Source of the DNA: Nocardia aurea
Lineage (GTDB): Bacteria > Actinomycetota > Actinomycetes > Mycobacteriales > Mycobacteriaceae
DNA: 64,000 bases
Assembly: GCF_003123685.1 (NCBI RefSeq)
Contig: NZ_QCYJ01000005.1
Location: 248,001-312,000, forward strand
Direction: 5' to 3'
Part shown: one piece after another, positions 17,145 through 26,324 of the stretch
Position numbering within the stretch: position 1 is the stretch's first letter
Layout of the letters: each line of letters opens with the position of its first letter
The notes under the pieces: generated by a model
Told to the model about the DNA's origin: nothing
The model's database searches: none
What the model saw: only the letters and a program-made list of their open reading frames with translations
Position numbers and translations under genes: made by a program

Positions 17145-18479
17145 CTATACCCGCCCGCCGCGACGCGGGAGCCAGGCCGGCGTCACCAGCGCGGTGAACA
17201 GCATCACGACGCCGAGCAGGGCGACCGTCGTCGACAGGGACAGCCACAGCGTGGCCAGCGCGACGAATCCGAAGACGGCCAGGGCCACCACCTCCGAGAG
17301 CAAACCGGATACGGAGGTGACGGTGGCTCGGGCCGGACCTTCGATGGCATCCTGCAATCGGGCCTCGGCGACCACTTCGGCGTTGAAGACGATTCCGTAG
17401 GCGATGCCGATGGCGACGAAACCCGCGCCCGCCAGCGGATAGACCGCCGAGGGGTGCCGCGCCGCGACTCCGGCGGCCAGCGCGCCGCCGATGAACAACA
17501 CACCGCCGATCACCAGCGCGACCGCCATGGTCCGGCCCGGCATCGACTCCGTCCGCCCTGCCAGCAGTGAACCGGTGAGCGAACCGGCCACCGTGACGCC
17601 GACGAACAACGGCACGATCGCGGTCGACACGCCCGCCGTCTGCGCGAGCAGGGCGAAATACTCGTCGTAGGCGGTCACACCGTAGATCAGCGCGCCGAGC
17701 AGGACGCCGTTGCGGACGTGGCGCACCCGCATCGATTCGCCGATTCCGGCGCGCAACATCGACCGATACCGCGTGAAGACACGGGGCTCGCGACCACCGA
17801 TTCCGGGTGCGCCCGCCGCCACGACCCCGCCGGGCAGCGAAGGAACGGGCGGCGCGTCGTCATCGAGTGCTTCGATATCGGCCGCCGACACCGCCTTGGG
17901 CGCGCTCGGCAGGGTCAGGGCGGTCAGGCAGTGCAGCCCGGCCACCGCGACGCTTGCCCAGCCGACCAGCGGATACCCGCCCCAGGCGTACAGCGGGGCC
18001 GCGGCGAGGATGGCGAGCACCACCGCCGATTCCTGAGCGGCCCTGGTGTATCCCATGATCCGGGGGTAGGCGGACGACGCGCCCGCGGCGGTCAACTCGT
18101 CGTAGACCAGCGCCTCGAAGGTGCCGGACTCCAGCGCGCCCGCGATACCCCAGACCACGAAACCCACCGCGAAACCGAGGAAACCCGGTGCGACGGTCCA
18201 CACCGTGAATCCGGTGCACATCAACAACGCGGCGAGTATCAGCATGGCGCGGCGCGACACCGTGTCGGCCCACGCGCCCGACGGCACCTCCAGGACGAAC
18301 GCCGTCAGCGACCACATCGCCAGCAGCAGCGAGATCTGCGCGGTGCTCAGCCCGTGGTCGGCGAACAGCAGCGCGTAGAGCGCGTAGAGCGGTATGAGAT
18401 CACGCGAACCCCGGAATAGGATCGCGCGCACGGTGAGGCCACGTACGCCGTGGCTTCGACCCTTCAGCAGGGCCGTCAA
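17145..18479 (-). CDS. MFS transporter
   Basis: 444 residues with about twelve predicted hydrophobic helices and a Pro/Asp-rich central cytoplasmic loop at about residues 205-240 (DDDAPPVPSLPGG), the usual MFS layout. The first-half A-type loop reads AMWSLTAFVLEVPSGAWADTVSRR, which is characteristic of drug/H+ antiporter-like permeases. Substrate unknown. The frame starts at 18479 but a GTG 16 codons later (18431) could be the real start, because the first residues are basic and not part of helix 1. It is not clearly in an operon with the GGDEF gene. Confidence 0.85.
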   Translation of the reverse strand: MTALLKGRSHGVRGLTVRAILFRGSRDLIPLYALYALLFADHGLSTAQISLLLAMWSLTAFVLEVPSGAWADTVSRRAMLILAALLMCTGFTVWTVAPGFLGFAVGFVVWGIAGALESGTFEALVYDELTAAGASSAYPRIMGYTRAAQESAVVLAILAAAPLYAWGGYPLVGWASVAVAGLHCLTALTLPSAPKAVSAADIEALDDDAPPVPSLPGGVVAAGAPGIGGREPRVFTRYRSMLRAGIGESMRVRHVRNGVLLGALIYGVTAYDEYFALLAQTAGVSTAIVPLFVGVTVAGSLTGSLLAGRTESMPGRTMAVALVIGGVLFIGGALAAGVAARHPSAVYPLAGAGFVAIGIAYGIVFNAEVVAEARLQDAIEGPARATVTSVSGLLSEVVALAVFGFVALATLWLSLSTTVALLGVVMLFTALVTPAWLPRRGGRV

Positions 18480-18557
18480 GGCATCGGCGGATCAACAGCC
18501 GTAGAAGAGCAGACGCATGTACCGAGCTTGGGCCGCCGCGCGGACAACGTCAAGCGA

Positions 18558-19883
18558 TTATCCGAGAGTCAGATCGAGCTGGGCGAACGTGTCCTGTAGT
18601 CGCGCGGCGTCGGCGCAGGCGCGGCGCAGCACGAGTTCGTCCAGATCCGAGATCAGGTCGTATTCCTCGGCGACGCGGATGAGCCCCTCCGTGGTGACAT
18701 CCGGCTGCGCGCTCGATGACCACCGCAGCAGCGCCTCGACGCCGACGGCCTTGCCGCCGCCTTCGGTCAGGCTGACGATCGGCTGGTAGTGCACGTCGAG
18801 CGCGCCGGTGTCGATGGCCTCGCGCAGTTCCACCGCGAGCGGCAGCTGCCGGGAGGATTCGAGCACGGTGCGATTGCGTCCGGCCTGCTTGGCCCGGTAG
18901 AGCCCGACATCGGCACGGCTCACCAGCAGCGAACCGGACTCACCCGGCTGCCAGGAAGTGACTCCGGCGGAACAACCGGTGGTGACCGCGGCGCGCAGCT
19001 GCTCGGTGAGCAGGATCGCGGCCTGTTCGGTGGTGTTGGGCAGCAGCAGCGCGAACGCGTCACCGCCGTAGCGGGCGAGTCGCTGATCGGGGGTGAGCAG
19101 TTTCGCCCAGGTGTCGGCGACCCGTTGCAACACCGCGTCACCCGCGCGATGTCCGAGGTGGTCGTTGATCTTCTGGAAGCGATCGAGGTCGACCAGGACC
19201 AGCGCGAGGCCCTGCCCGGAGCGGGTGGCGAGTTCGATCGCGGAATTGAGCGCCCGGTCGAACCCGCGCCGGTTCAGCAGGCCGGTGAGCACGTCGATAT
19301 CGGCTTCCGACGCCATCCTGGTCAGAATGCCGACCACGACGCCGACGCCGAAGGTGACACCGGCCGGAATCAGCCCCGACCACCACGGCAGATCGCGGGT
19401 CGGCAGGACGAGCAGACAGAGCAGCATCGCGAACGCCAGATGCGCGGCCGCCTGCGACCAGCGGAAGAACAGCGCGGCATCACAGGCCACGAAGACGTAG
19501 AAGGCGGCGAGACTGATCGCGCCGGTGGTGTTCGGGAACGAATGGATCGCCACGGTGATGAGTACCGTCGCGATGGCGACGTAGGCGTGATGGATACCGT
19601 GTGGCATCCGCGGACCCCATACGAGCAGCGTCGATCCCAGCACCAGCGCTACGGCTGCCGCTATCGCCACCAGCGGTCGATTACCCTCGTCTCCGGGGGC
19701 TACGGCCGTGATAAGCAGGCCGAGCACACCACCCATGACGTAGAACGCCCCGGTGGTCCGAGCCATGACCATTGCCGTCGCCAACGCCGATGCCGCCCGC
19801 ACCCGGGTTCGGGTATCGCCGCGCGCCCCGATTCCTCGCACGGGGAACAGCCTAAACACAACGCATCTCGTCGGTTGCCACAT
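18558..19883 (-). CDS. Membrane GGDEF-domain protein with degenerate GGDEF and truncated EAL domain
   Basis: 441 residues. About six hydrophobic helices occupy residues 40-185. A GGDEF domain follows (DVLTGLLNRRGF, then DLDRFQKINDHLGHRAGD), but its signature reads RYGGDAF instead of GGDEF/GGEEF. An EAL domain begins near residue 350 (HYQPIVSLTEG, VEALLRW) and stops after about 90 residues, before the catalytic Asp/Lys/Glu core. Cyclic-di-GMP synthesis is therefore doubtful and hydrolysis is excluded by the truncation. A start at 19772 (ATG 38 codons in) is an alternative. No Shine-Dalgarno was seen at either. Confidence 0.83.
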   Translation of the reverse strand: MWQPTRCVVFRLFPVRGIGARGDTRTRVRAASALATAMVMARTTGAFYVMGGVLGLLITAVAPGDEGNRPLVAIAAAVALVLGSTLLVWGPRMPHGIHHAYVAIATVLITVAIHSFPNTTGAISLAAFYVFVACDAALFFRWSQAAAHLAFAMLLCLLVLPTRDLPWWSGLIPAGVTFGVGVVVGILTRMASEADIDVLTGLLNRRGFDRALNSAIELATRSGQGLALVLVDLDRFQKINDHLGHRAGDAVLQRVADTWAKLLTPDQRLARYGGDAFALLLPNTTEQAAILLTEQLRAAVTTGCSAGVTSWQPGESGSLLVSRADVGLYRAKQAGRNRTVLESSRQLPLAVELREAIDTGALDVHYQPIVSLTEGGGKAVGVEALLRWSSSAQPDVTTEGLIRVAEEYDLISDLDELVLRRACADAARLQDTFAQLDLTLG

Positions 19884-19927
19884 CCCCGTAATCCGACGCG
19901 GCGAACCGACAGCTATTTACCTCCCGG

Positions 19928-21190
19928 TCACCTGGGAGGCGTCAGCACCTCGGTACCGACGAAGGGCACCAGCGCGGCGGGCACCCGCACCGAACCGTCG
20001 GCCTGCTGATGGTTCTCCAGGATCGCGACGATCCAGCGCGTGGTCGCCAACGTACCGTTCAAAGTGGCTGCGATCTGTGGTTTTCCGTTCTCGTCCCGGT
20101 ATCGGACCGCCAGGCGACGGGCCTGGAAGGTCGTGCAGTTCGAGGTGGAGGTGAGCTCACGGTAGGTCCGCTGGGTGGGAACCCAACCCTCGCAGTCGAA
20201 CTTGCGGGCCGCCGAACTGCCGAGATCGCCCGCCGCGACGTCGATGATGCGATAAGGCACCTCGACGGCCGCGAGCATCTCGCGCTCCCAGCCGAGCAGT
20301 CGCTGATGTTCGGCGTCGGCCTGGTCGGGTGTGGTGTAGACGAACATCTCGACCTTGTCGAACTGGTGCACCCGGATGATGCCCCTGGTGTCCTTGCCGT
20401 AGCTGCCCGCCTCGCGCCGGAAACACGACGACCAGCCCGCGTACCTCTTGGGGCCGCCGCTCAGATCGAGGATCTCGCCCGAGTGGTAGCCCGCCAACGG
20501 CACCTCCGAGGTGCCGACGAGGTAGAGATCGTCGTCGGCGAGGTGGTAGACCTCGGCCGAATGCTGTCCGAGGAATCCGGTGCCCGCCATGATCTCCGGC
20601 CGCACGAGAACCGGCGGGATCATCATCGTGAAACCGTTGGCGACCGCGCGCTGCGCTGCCAGTTGCAGCAGACCGAGCTGGAGCAGCGCGCCGTATCCGG
20701 TGAGGAAGTAGAACCGCGAGCCCGACACCTTCGCGCCGCGTTCCATATCGATGACACCCAGCGACTCGCCGAGTTCCAGATGGTCTTTGGGTTCGAAATC
20801 GAAATCCCTTGGCGTACCGAAGGTTTCCAGGACGATGTAATCGTCTTCGCCGCCCGCGGGCGCGCCGTCCTGCACCACGTTGGAGATGGCGCGGTGCGCG
20901 GCGTCCAGGTCGGCGTCCGCCGTGCTCTGTGCGACCTCGGCTTCCTTGACCTTGACCGACATCTCCTGCGCTTGCGCGAGCAGGGCCGGACGTTCCTCCT
21001 TGGACGCCTTGCCGACCAGCTTGCCCATGGACTTGTGCTCGGCACGCAGATTGTCCGCCGCGGCCACGGCCGCACGGCGCGACGCGTCGGCCTCGAGCAG
21101 GGCATCGACGAGGGCCGGGTCTTCACCGCGGGCGCGCTGCGAGGCGCGGACCGCTTCGGGGTCTTCCCGCAGGAGTCGGAGGTCGATCAT
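19928..21190 (-). CDS. serS: Serine--tRNA ligase
   Basis: 420-residue class II synthetase that charges tRNA-Ser. The N-terminal long antiparallel coiled-coil arm spans about residues 28-105 (rich in Ala, Lys, Glu). The class II core shows motif 2 [21 protein letters not shown] and motif 3 near [19 protein letters not shown]. Size and start ([14 protein letters not shown]) are standard for bacterial SerS. It is divergent from the aldehyde dehydrogenase at 21284 with 93 bp between. In M. tuberculosis serS is also followed by the Rv3835-Rv3836 pair. Confidence 0.97.
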   Translation of the reverse strand: MIDLRLLREDPEAVRASQRARGEDPALVDALLEADASRRAAVAAADNLRAEHKSMGKLVGKASKEERPALLAQAQEMSVKVKEAEVAQSTADADLDAAHRAISNVVQDGAPAGGEDDYIVLETFGTPRDFDFEPKDHLELGESLGVIDMERGAKVSGSRFYFLTGYGALLQLGLLQLAAQRAVANGFTMMIPPVLVRPEIMAGTGFLGQHSAEVYHLADDDLYLVGTSEVPLAGYHSGEILDLSGGPKRYAGWSSCFRREAGSYGKDTRGIIRVHQFDKVEMFVYTTPDQADAEHQRLLGWEREMLAAVEVPYRIIDVAAGDLGSSAARKFDCEGWVPTQRTYRELTSTSNCTTFQARRLAVRYRDENGKPQIAATLNGTLATTRWIVAILENHQQADGSVRVPAALVPFVGTEVLTPPR

Positions 21191-21283
21191 GGGTGATCAG
21201 CCTAGTGGGCGCGGCATCGCGGTTTCACGCCGATATCGGTGGTACCGGGGTCGCCGACCTCGCGGAGCGCGCATAGTGGGCCT

Positions 21284-22984
21284 GTGGGCACGACTTTCGA
21301 CGAAACCACCATCGACGACGCCGTGGCGGATCTCGCGGCGCGCGAGAAAGCGTGGGCGCAGACCTCGCTCGGCAAGCGCGGCGAACTGCTCGACCTGATC
21401 CATCGGCGGACTGCCCGTTTCGCCGAGGACTGGGTGCGCGCGGCCAGGACCATCAAGGGTCTGGACGCGGGATCACCCCTGGTCGGCGAGGAGTGGATGT
21501 CGGGTCCGCTCGCGTTGTTGCAGGCCACCGCCGCCCTCTCCGCGACCGTGTCCGCGCTCGACAAGGGTCGAAGTCCGATCGACGGCATATCCCTCGGCAG
21601 CGCGCCGGGCGACCGGGTCGCCGTGCCGATCCTGCCGCTCGACTTCTACGACCGGTTACTGCTCAGCGGCTTCCGCGGCGAGGTCTGGCTGCGTCCGGGC
21701 GTCGACGCCGACACCGCTCGCCGCAGAGCCGGGCTCGCCCAGCTCGATCCCACCGCGACCGGCGGTGTCGGCGCGGTACTCGGCGCGGGCAACATCACCT
21801 CGATTCCGCCGCTGGACGCGCTGTACGAGCTGTTCGCGCACAACCGGGTGGTCGCGCTCAAACTGAATCCGGTCACCGATCCGCTGTTCACGGTGTTCGA
21901 GATGATCTTCGCGCCGCTGCTCGAACTCGGCGTGCTGCGTATCCTGCTCGGCGGCGCGGAAGCCGGCGGCTACCTGGTCGGACACCCCGGTATCGCGCAC
22001 GTCCACATGACCGGCAGCGCGCAGACCCACGACGCGATCGTGTGGGGTCGCGGCGCCGACGGCGAGAAGCGCAGGAAGAGCGGCGAGCCGCTGCTGCGCA
22101 CACCCATCACGAGCGAACTCGGCGGCGTCTCCCCGACCATCGTGCTACCCGGCGACTGGTCCGAGGCCGATCTGCGCTTCCAGGCCGAACACGTCGCCAC
22201 CCAGCGCCTGCACAACAACGGCTACAACTGCGTCGCGACACAGGCCGTCGTGATCGCGCGGGACTGGCCGCAGAAGCGCAGATTCCTCGACGAACTGCGC
22301 ACCGCGCTCGAACTGGCGCCCCAGCGCGCCGCCTACTATCCGGGCAGCGACGGCCGGGTCGCCGACGCGCTCGCCGCGTATCCGGACGCCGAACGGCTCG
22401 GGCAGGGCCGGGTGCTGGTCGCGGATCTGCCGCGCACGCGAACCCCACTGCTGCGCACCGAGTACTTCTCCCCCGTACTCGGTGTCGTCGAACTCCCGTA
22501 TTCGGGCGGCGATTTCCTCGCCCGCGCGGTCGACTTCGCGAATACCGAGCTGACCGGCACGCTCGGGGCGAACATCATCGCCGACCCCACCACGATCGCC
22601 AGACTCGGCATCGCCTTCGACCGAGCGCTCGAGCGGCTGCGCTACGGCACCATCGCGGTGAACGCGTGGACCGGACTGGCCTTCCTGACCCCTCGCGCGG
22701 CGTGGGGCGCTTTCCCCGGCCACACCATCGATGACGTGCAGAGCGGAATCGGTGTCGTGCACAACGCCTTCCTGCTCGACGACGTGGAACGCACCGTGGT
22801 GCGCGGTCCGTTCCGGCCCGCTCCGCGCTCCCTGTTCGCGGGAGAGCTCGCGCTCTCGCCCAAACCGCCGTGGTTCGTCACCAACACCACCGCCGCGCGG
22901 ACCGGACGCAAGCTGACCGAGTTCTACGCGGGATCCGAACCCGTCCGACTGCCCGGCCTGTTCCTGTCCGCGTTCCGTGGGTGA
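21284..22984 (+). CDS. Aldehyde dehydrogenase family protein
   Basis: 566-residue NAD(P)-dependent aldehyde dehydrogenase. Recognisable elements are VALKLNPVTDPLF (cofactor-binding Lys), GSAQTH, ITSELGGVSPTIVLPG with the conserved Glu, and NNGYNCVATQ with the candidate nucleophilic Cys. It is longer than typical ALDHs (about 480-500 residues) through an N-terminal helical extension and a C-terminal tail. GTG 21284 has CATAGT at 21272-21277, 6 nt before it, and no ribosome site. Substrate not predictable. Divergent from serS; followed by the septum-formation gene with a separate leader. Confidence 0.88.
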   Translation: MGTTFDETTIDDAVADLAAREKAWAQTSLGKRGELLDLIHRRTARFAEDWVRAARTIKGLDAGSPLVGEEWMSGPLALLQATAALSATVSALDKGRSPIDGISLGSAPGDRVAVPILPLDFYDRLLLSGFRGEVWLRPGVDADTARRRAGLAQLDPTATGGVGAVLGAGNITSIPPLDALYELFAHNRVVALKLNPVTDPLFTVFEMIFAPLLELGVLRILLGGAEAGGYLVGHPGIAHVHMTGSAQTHDAIVWGRGADGEKRRKSGEPLLRTPITSELGGVSPTIVLPGDWSEADLRFQAEHVATQRLHNNGYNCVATQAVVIARDWPQKRRFLDELRTALELAPQRAAYYPGSDGRVADALAAYPDAERLGQGRVLVADLPRTRTPLLRTEYFSPVLGVVELPYSGGDFLARAVDFANTELTGTLGANIIADPTTIARLGIAFDRALERLRYGTIAVNAWTGLAFLTPRAAWGAFPGHTIDDVQSGIGVVHNAFLLDDVERTVVRGPFRPAPRSLFAGELALSPKPPWFVTNTTAARTGRKLTEFYAGSEPVRLPGLFLSAFRG

Positions 22985-23060
22985 CGGGGCATACCGGGCG
23001 ACGGGCCGGATCACACCAGGTCGTGGCACCGGGGCACAGACACTGCCATGATGGACCGCG

Positions 23061-24188
23061 ATGTCCTCCGACGATGAGCCCCAGGATCCGCAGATGCCCG
23101 TGCCGTCTTCGGGCGACTCGCCGCGTGGCGAGTCGTTCCCGCAGTCACTGATCATCGACCGCCAGTCGGTCAGACACCTGTCGGCGTCGAAGCTGCGCTG
23201 GGTGCTGCTCGCCGTCGCCGTCGGCGCGGTGCTCGCGTCCCTGGTCGGGCTCTTCGTCACCGGATTCGACAACGAGAAGGGGCTGGAGGCGCACAATCCC
23301 GGTGCGCCCGTCCAGTCGGTCCTCGACAAGGAATTCGGCACGGCGGCCCGCGGCGACTGCCTGAGCTGGTCCAAGCCGGATCGTTCCGATCTGGTGAAGG
23401 TCGCCTGCTCGAACAAGCACCTGTTCGAGGTGGCCGCCGATATCGATATGAGCAAGTACCCGGGTGTGGAATTCGGCCCCGGCTCCCGGTTCCCGGATTC
23501 GCTGCGACTGACCGAGTTGAAAGAGGAGCACTGCGTCCCCTCGGTCCAGCAGTACATGGGCGGGCGTTTCGACCCGCGCGGGAAATACGTCGTCGGCCTG
23601 ATGTATCCGAGCCCGGACGGCTGGAAGCACGGGGACCGCACGCTGCGCTGCGGTGTGCAGTACTCGGGCAGCTCCGGCACCCCGCTCGCCGCGTCGGGCA
23701 GTGCGACCGACCACGATCAGTCCAAGGTGTTCGAGCCGGGCACCTGCCTGGGCATCAACCAGAATCTGCCGACCGATCCGGTCGATTGCGCCCAGGCGCA
23801 CGCGGTGGAGATCATCTCCACCGTCGACCTGGCGGCCCGCTTCCCCGGCGGCCCGCCCGCCAAGGAGGAACAGGATCGTTTCGTCGAAGAGGAGTGCACG
23901 CGGGCGGTGACCGACTATCTCGGTTCGCCGGACGCGGTCCGCAACAAGACGTTGACGCTGTTCTTCGATTATCTGGACGCGCGCAGTTGGCTGGCGGGCA
24001 GCCGCAAACTCGACTGCATGATCGGCAAGGGCACCGACCGCGAGGGTTTCGCGCCGATCATCGGTTCGGCAAGGGGCGAGATCCTGATCAACGGTCAGGC
24101 GCCGGTGCCGCCCCCGAATTCCGGACGCTCCACACCCACGCCGCTGCCGGGGGCCGCGCCGTTGCCGCCACAACCGCAACCCAGGTAG
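23061..24188 (+). CDS. Septum formation family membrane protein (Rv3835-like)
   Basis: 375 residues: a cytoplasmic N-terminus with an acidic Ser/Pro-rich lead, one transmembrane helix at about residues 47-67, and an extracytoplasmic domain containing two Cys-paired repeats of the septum-formation type (GDCLSWSKPD...KVACSNKHLFEVAADID and GTCLGINQ...VDCAQAHAVEIIST). A Pro-rich C-terminal tail follows. The role in cell division is inferred from the family name; direct activity is unknown. The next gene starts 3 bp after its stop, suggesting a conserved operon also present as Rv3835-Rv3836. Confidence 0.88.
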   Translation: MSSDDEPQDPQMPVPSSGDSPRGESFPQSLIIDRQSVRHLSASKLRWVLLAVAVGAVLASLVGLFVTGFDNEKGLEAHNPGAPVQSVLDKEFGTAARGDCLSWSKPDRSDLVKVACSNKHLFEVAADIDMSKYPGVEFGPGSRFPDSLRLTELKEEHCVPSVQQYMGGRFDPRGKYVVGLMYPSPDGWKHGDRTLRCGVQYSGSSGTPLAASGSATDHDQSKVFEPGTCLGINQNLPTDPVDCAQAHAVEIISTVDLAARFPGGPPAKEEQDRFVEEECTRAVTDYLGSPDAVRNKTLTLFFDYLDARSWLAGSRKLDCMIGKGTDREGFAPIIGSARGEILINGQAPVPPPNSGRSTPTPLPGAAPLPPQPQPR

Positions 24189-24190
24189 AC

Positions 24191-24541
24191 ATGCCGGTTT
24201 CCATGTCCGAGAAGCGGTTCGAGGAACTGGTCGGCGACGCGCTCGACCTGATCCCGCCGGAGTTCACCAGGGCCATCGACAACGTGGTCGTCCTGGTGGA
24301 ACCGCGTGACCCGGACGACCCGCATCTGCTCGGGCTGTACCACGGGATCGCGCTGACCGAACGCGACAGTCATTACGGCGGAGCGCTTCCCGACACGGTG
24401 ACCATCTACCGCGACGCGATCCTGGAGATCTGCGACGACGATCATCAGGTGGTCGAAGAGGTCGCGATCACCGTGATCCACGAGATCGCACACTATTTCG
24501 GCATTCCCGAGGAGCGTCTGCACCAGCTGGGGTGGGGCTGA
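24191..24541 (+). CDS. Zincin-like metallopeptidase (Rv3836-like)
   Basis: 116 residues with HEIAH (HExxH) near residues 97-101 and a downstream Glu/His context (FGIPEERLHQLGWG) that would complete a zinc site. The preceding acidic strand-rich region matches the small zincin_1 family. Predicted cytosolic metallopeptidase; substrate unknown. ATG 24191 lies 3 bp after the upstream stop; ATG 24203 is an alternative. Translational coupling to the septum-formation gene is likely. Confidence 0.88.
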   Translation: MPVSMSEKRFEELVGDALDLIPPEFTRAIDNVVVLVEPRDPDDPHLLGLYHGIALTERDSHYGGALPDTVTIYRDAILEICDDDHQVVEEVAITVIHEIAHYFGIPEERLHQLGWG

Positions 24542-24766
24542 TCCGCGATCGGTCGTGAGCGGATTTCCTGAGCCGTGCCCGGCGCGGCGGCACCCGTCGA
24601 CCGCGGTCGACGCGTGGCCGGTCTTGCGAGTTCGCCCGCGGCTGGGCAAGATCGCAAGGAAATAAGGGGATTCGATGGAACCGATCGCGTAGCTGTCGCG
24701 TCCTATCACTCGAAGGGGGAATTCTCGTGGTTCCGCCCCATAGCCGCCACTAGAAGGAGTCGAGTC

Positions 24767-25090
24767 ATGGTTGGCCTGGTAAACATCTCACCCGAAGTCG
24801 TTCTCGCCGCCGCCGCCGAGCTCGATCTGCTGGCCGAGCGGCTGGGGGTCGCCGCCGCGCTCACCGCACCGGCGACACATGTCATCCCCTCCGGTTCCGA
24901 GGAGGTGTCGTGGCTCGCCGCGAACCACCTCAACAGGGCCGCGGGCACCCACGACACGGCCATCGCGGCCGCCCAGCTGGAACTGCACCACGCGGCCGCG
25001 ACCCTGCGGATGCAGTTGGCCACGCACGTCGCCGACGACACCCTCAAGTCGGGTGTCATGAACGGGATCGCCGGAACGATCGGCGCGTAG
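24767..25090 (+). CDS. PE-like protein of a PE-PPE-EspG cassette
   Basis: 107-residue, all-helical protein with the PE signature SPEVV (Pro9-Glu10) and a PE-like Ala-rich helical hairpin. ATG 24767 has AAGGAG upstream. No Tyr is present, so the mycobacterial type VII secretion signal YxxxD/E is absent; HVADD near the C-terminus (HxxxD) sits where it would be expected. It is the first gene of a cassette with the PPE-like gene (77 bp later) and espG. It is presumed to pair with the PPE-like protein as a helical heterodimer for type VII export, by analogy. Confidence 0.85.
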   Translation: MVGLVNISPEVVLAAAAELDLLAERLGVAAALTAPATHVIPSGSEEVSWLAANHLNRAAGTHDTAIAAAQLELHHAAATLRMQLATHVADDTLKSGVMNGIAGTIGA

Positions 25091-25166
25091 GTCGGTGTAG
25101 GTCGCCATCTCACGGCGACCACAACGACCACGACCGCCGAGCACAAACACAAGGGGAGACAAGTAC

Positions 25167-26324
25167 ATGACCGCAGGAATCACCGGGGTTTTCTGGTTGC
25201 CCCGCATGGCCGAATGGAATTCCACGGCCCTGAACACGGGAGCGCACGCGATCCCGATCTCGGCCGCCGCGACCGCGTGGGGCGGGCTCACCGCGGCATG
25301 GGTCGACGCGACCGCGACGACGACCCGCGTCATGGCCGAACTCGGCATCGGCATGCAGGGTGTCAACGGTATCGCCGCGCTGTCGCGGCTCGTCGGCTTC
25401 ACCGGATGGTCCGAGCAGCAGGGCGTGATGGCCGCGGCCATGGGGGCGAAGGCCGCGGCCAACGCCACCGCGTACACCGTCGCCTCGATCGCCATGCCGA
25501 GTCTTCCGGAGATCGTCGCGACCAACGGCGCCGTCGTCGCGTCCGCGAATCCGGCCGGCGCGGTGTCGGGCACGTTCGAAGCGGCCGAAATAGCCAAGAA
25601 CGCGATGGATTTCCGCGCCGCGATGGTGATGGAGGTCTACGAGGCCCAGACCAGCGCGATGGTCGCGACGCCCGGCGAATTCTCCACACCGCCGCCGATC
25701 GCCAACGGCGCGGGCACCGCCGACGCGGCGCAATCGCCCGACTCCGCCTTCGGCAACGATCCGGTCCAGGCCGCCGTCGGCGCGGCGCTGTCCGCCGTCA
25801 ACAACCCGGCTCTCGCCAACGCGGCCACCCAGGTCGCCAATGTCGCGGGCTCGGTCGCCAGCGGTGGCGTCGGCACCGTGGGAAATCTCGGCGCGAACGC
25901 GATCGCCGCGGTCGGCAACGCCGTGTCCCCCGGCGCCCCGGCCCCGTCGGCGCCGCTGGTCGGCGGACTCGGTTCCTTCGGCTCGCCGTCCGGCGAGGCG
26001 TCGACCCGGTCCGCGTCCGCGGGATCGGGGGTTTCGGTCAACCTGCACAGCGGCTCGCTCAAACTGCCCGAGGGCTGGGGTTCGGGCGGCTCGATCGGCT
26101 CGACGCCCGCGTCGGCCCCGATCGGCGAGACGACTGTCACCCGCGTCGACGCGACGCCGGTGCGTACGGCCACGTCGTCGGGTAGCCCGCTGCTCGGCAA
26201 CGCCAGGAGCGAGCGCGACGAGGAGAACGAACACAAGTCCGCCGATTACCTCAACGACGACCTGTTCAACGACGGCCGCTCCGTGGCGGACGGCGTGATC
26301 GGCGCCTCCGGGACGGCTCAGTGA
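25167..26324 (+). CDS. PPE-like protein
   Basis: 385 residues. The first ~180 residues form a PPE-type helical domain with AAATAWGGLTAAWVDA at about 33-48, matching the AAxAWxxL signature, but the Pro-Pro-Glu triad itself is not present (WLPRMAEW instead). Residues 180-385 are low complexity, rich in Ala, Gly, Ser, Pro and Asn, ending in an acidic DEENEHKSADYLNDD segment. It is partner to the PE-like protein and probable client of EspG. The stop TGA overlaps the EspG start GTG (GTGA), so EspG is translated in coupling with it. Confidence 0.85.
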   Translation: MTAGITGVFWLPRMAEWNSTALNTGAHAIPISAAATAWGGLTAAWVDATATTTRVMAELGIGMQGVNGIAALSRLVGFTGWSEQQGVMAAAMGAKAAANATAYTVASIAMPSLPEIVATNGAVVASANPAGAVSGTFEAAEIAKNAMDFRAAMVMEVYEAQTSAMVATPGEFSTPPPIANGAGTADAAQSPDSAFGNDPVQAAVGAALSAVNNPALANAATQVANVAGSVASGGVGTVGNLGANAIAAVGNAVSPGAPAPSAPLVGGLGSFGSPSGEASTRSASAGSGVSVNLHSGSLKLPEGWGSGGSIGSTPASAPIGETTVTRVDATPVRTATSSGSPLLGNARSERDEENEHKSADYLNDDLFNDGRSVADGVIGASGTAQ

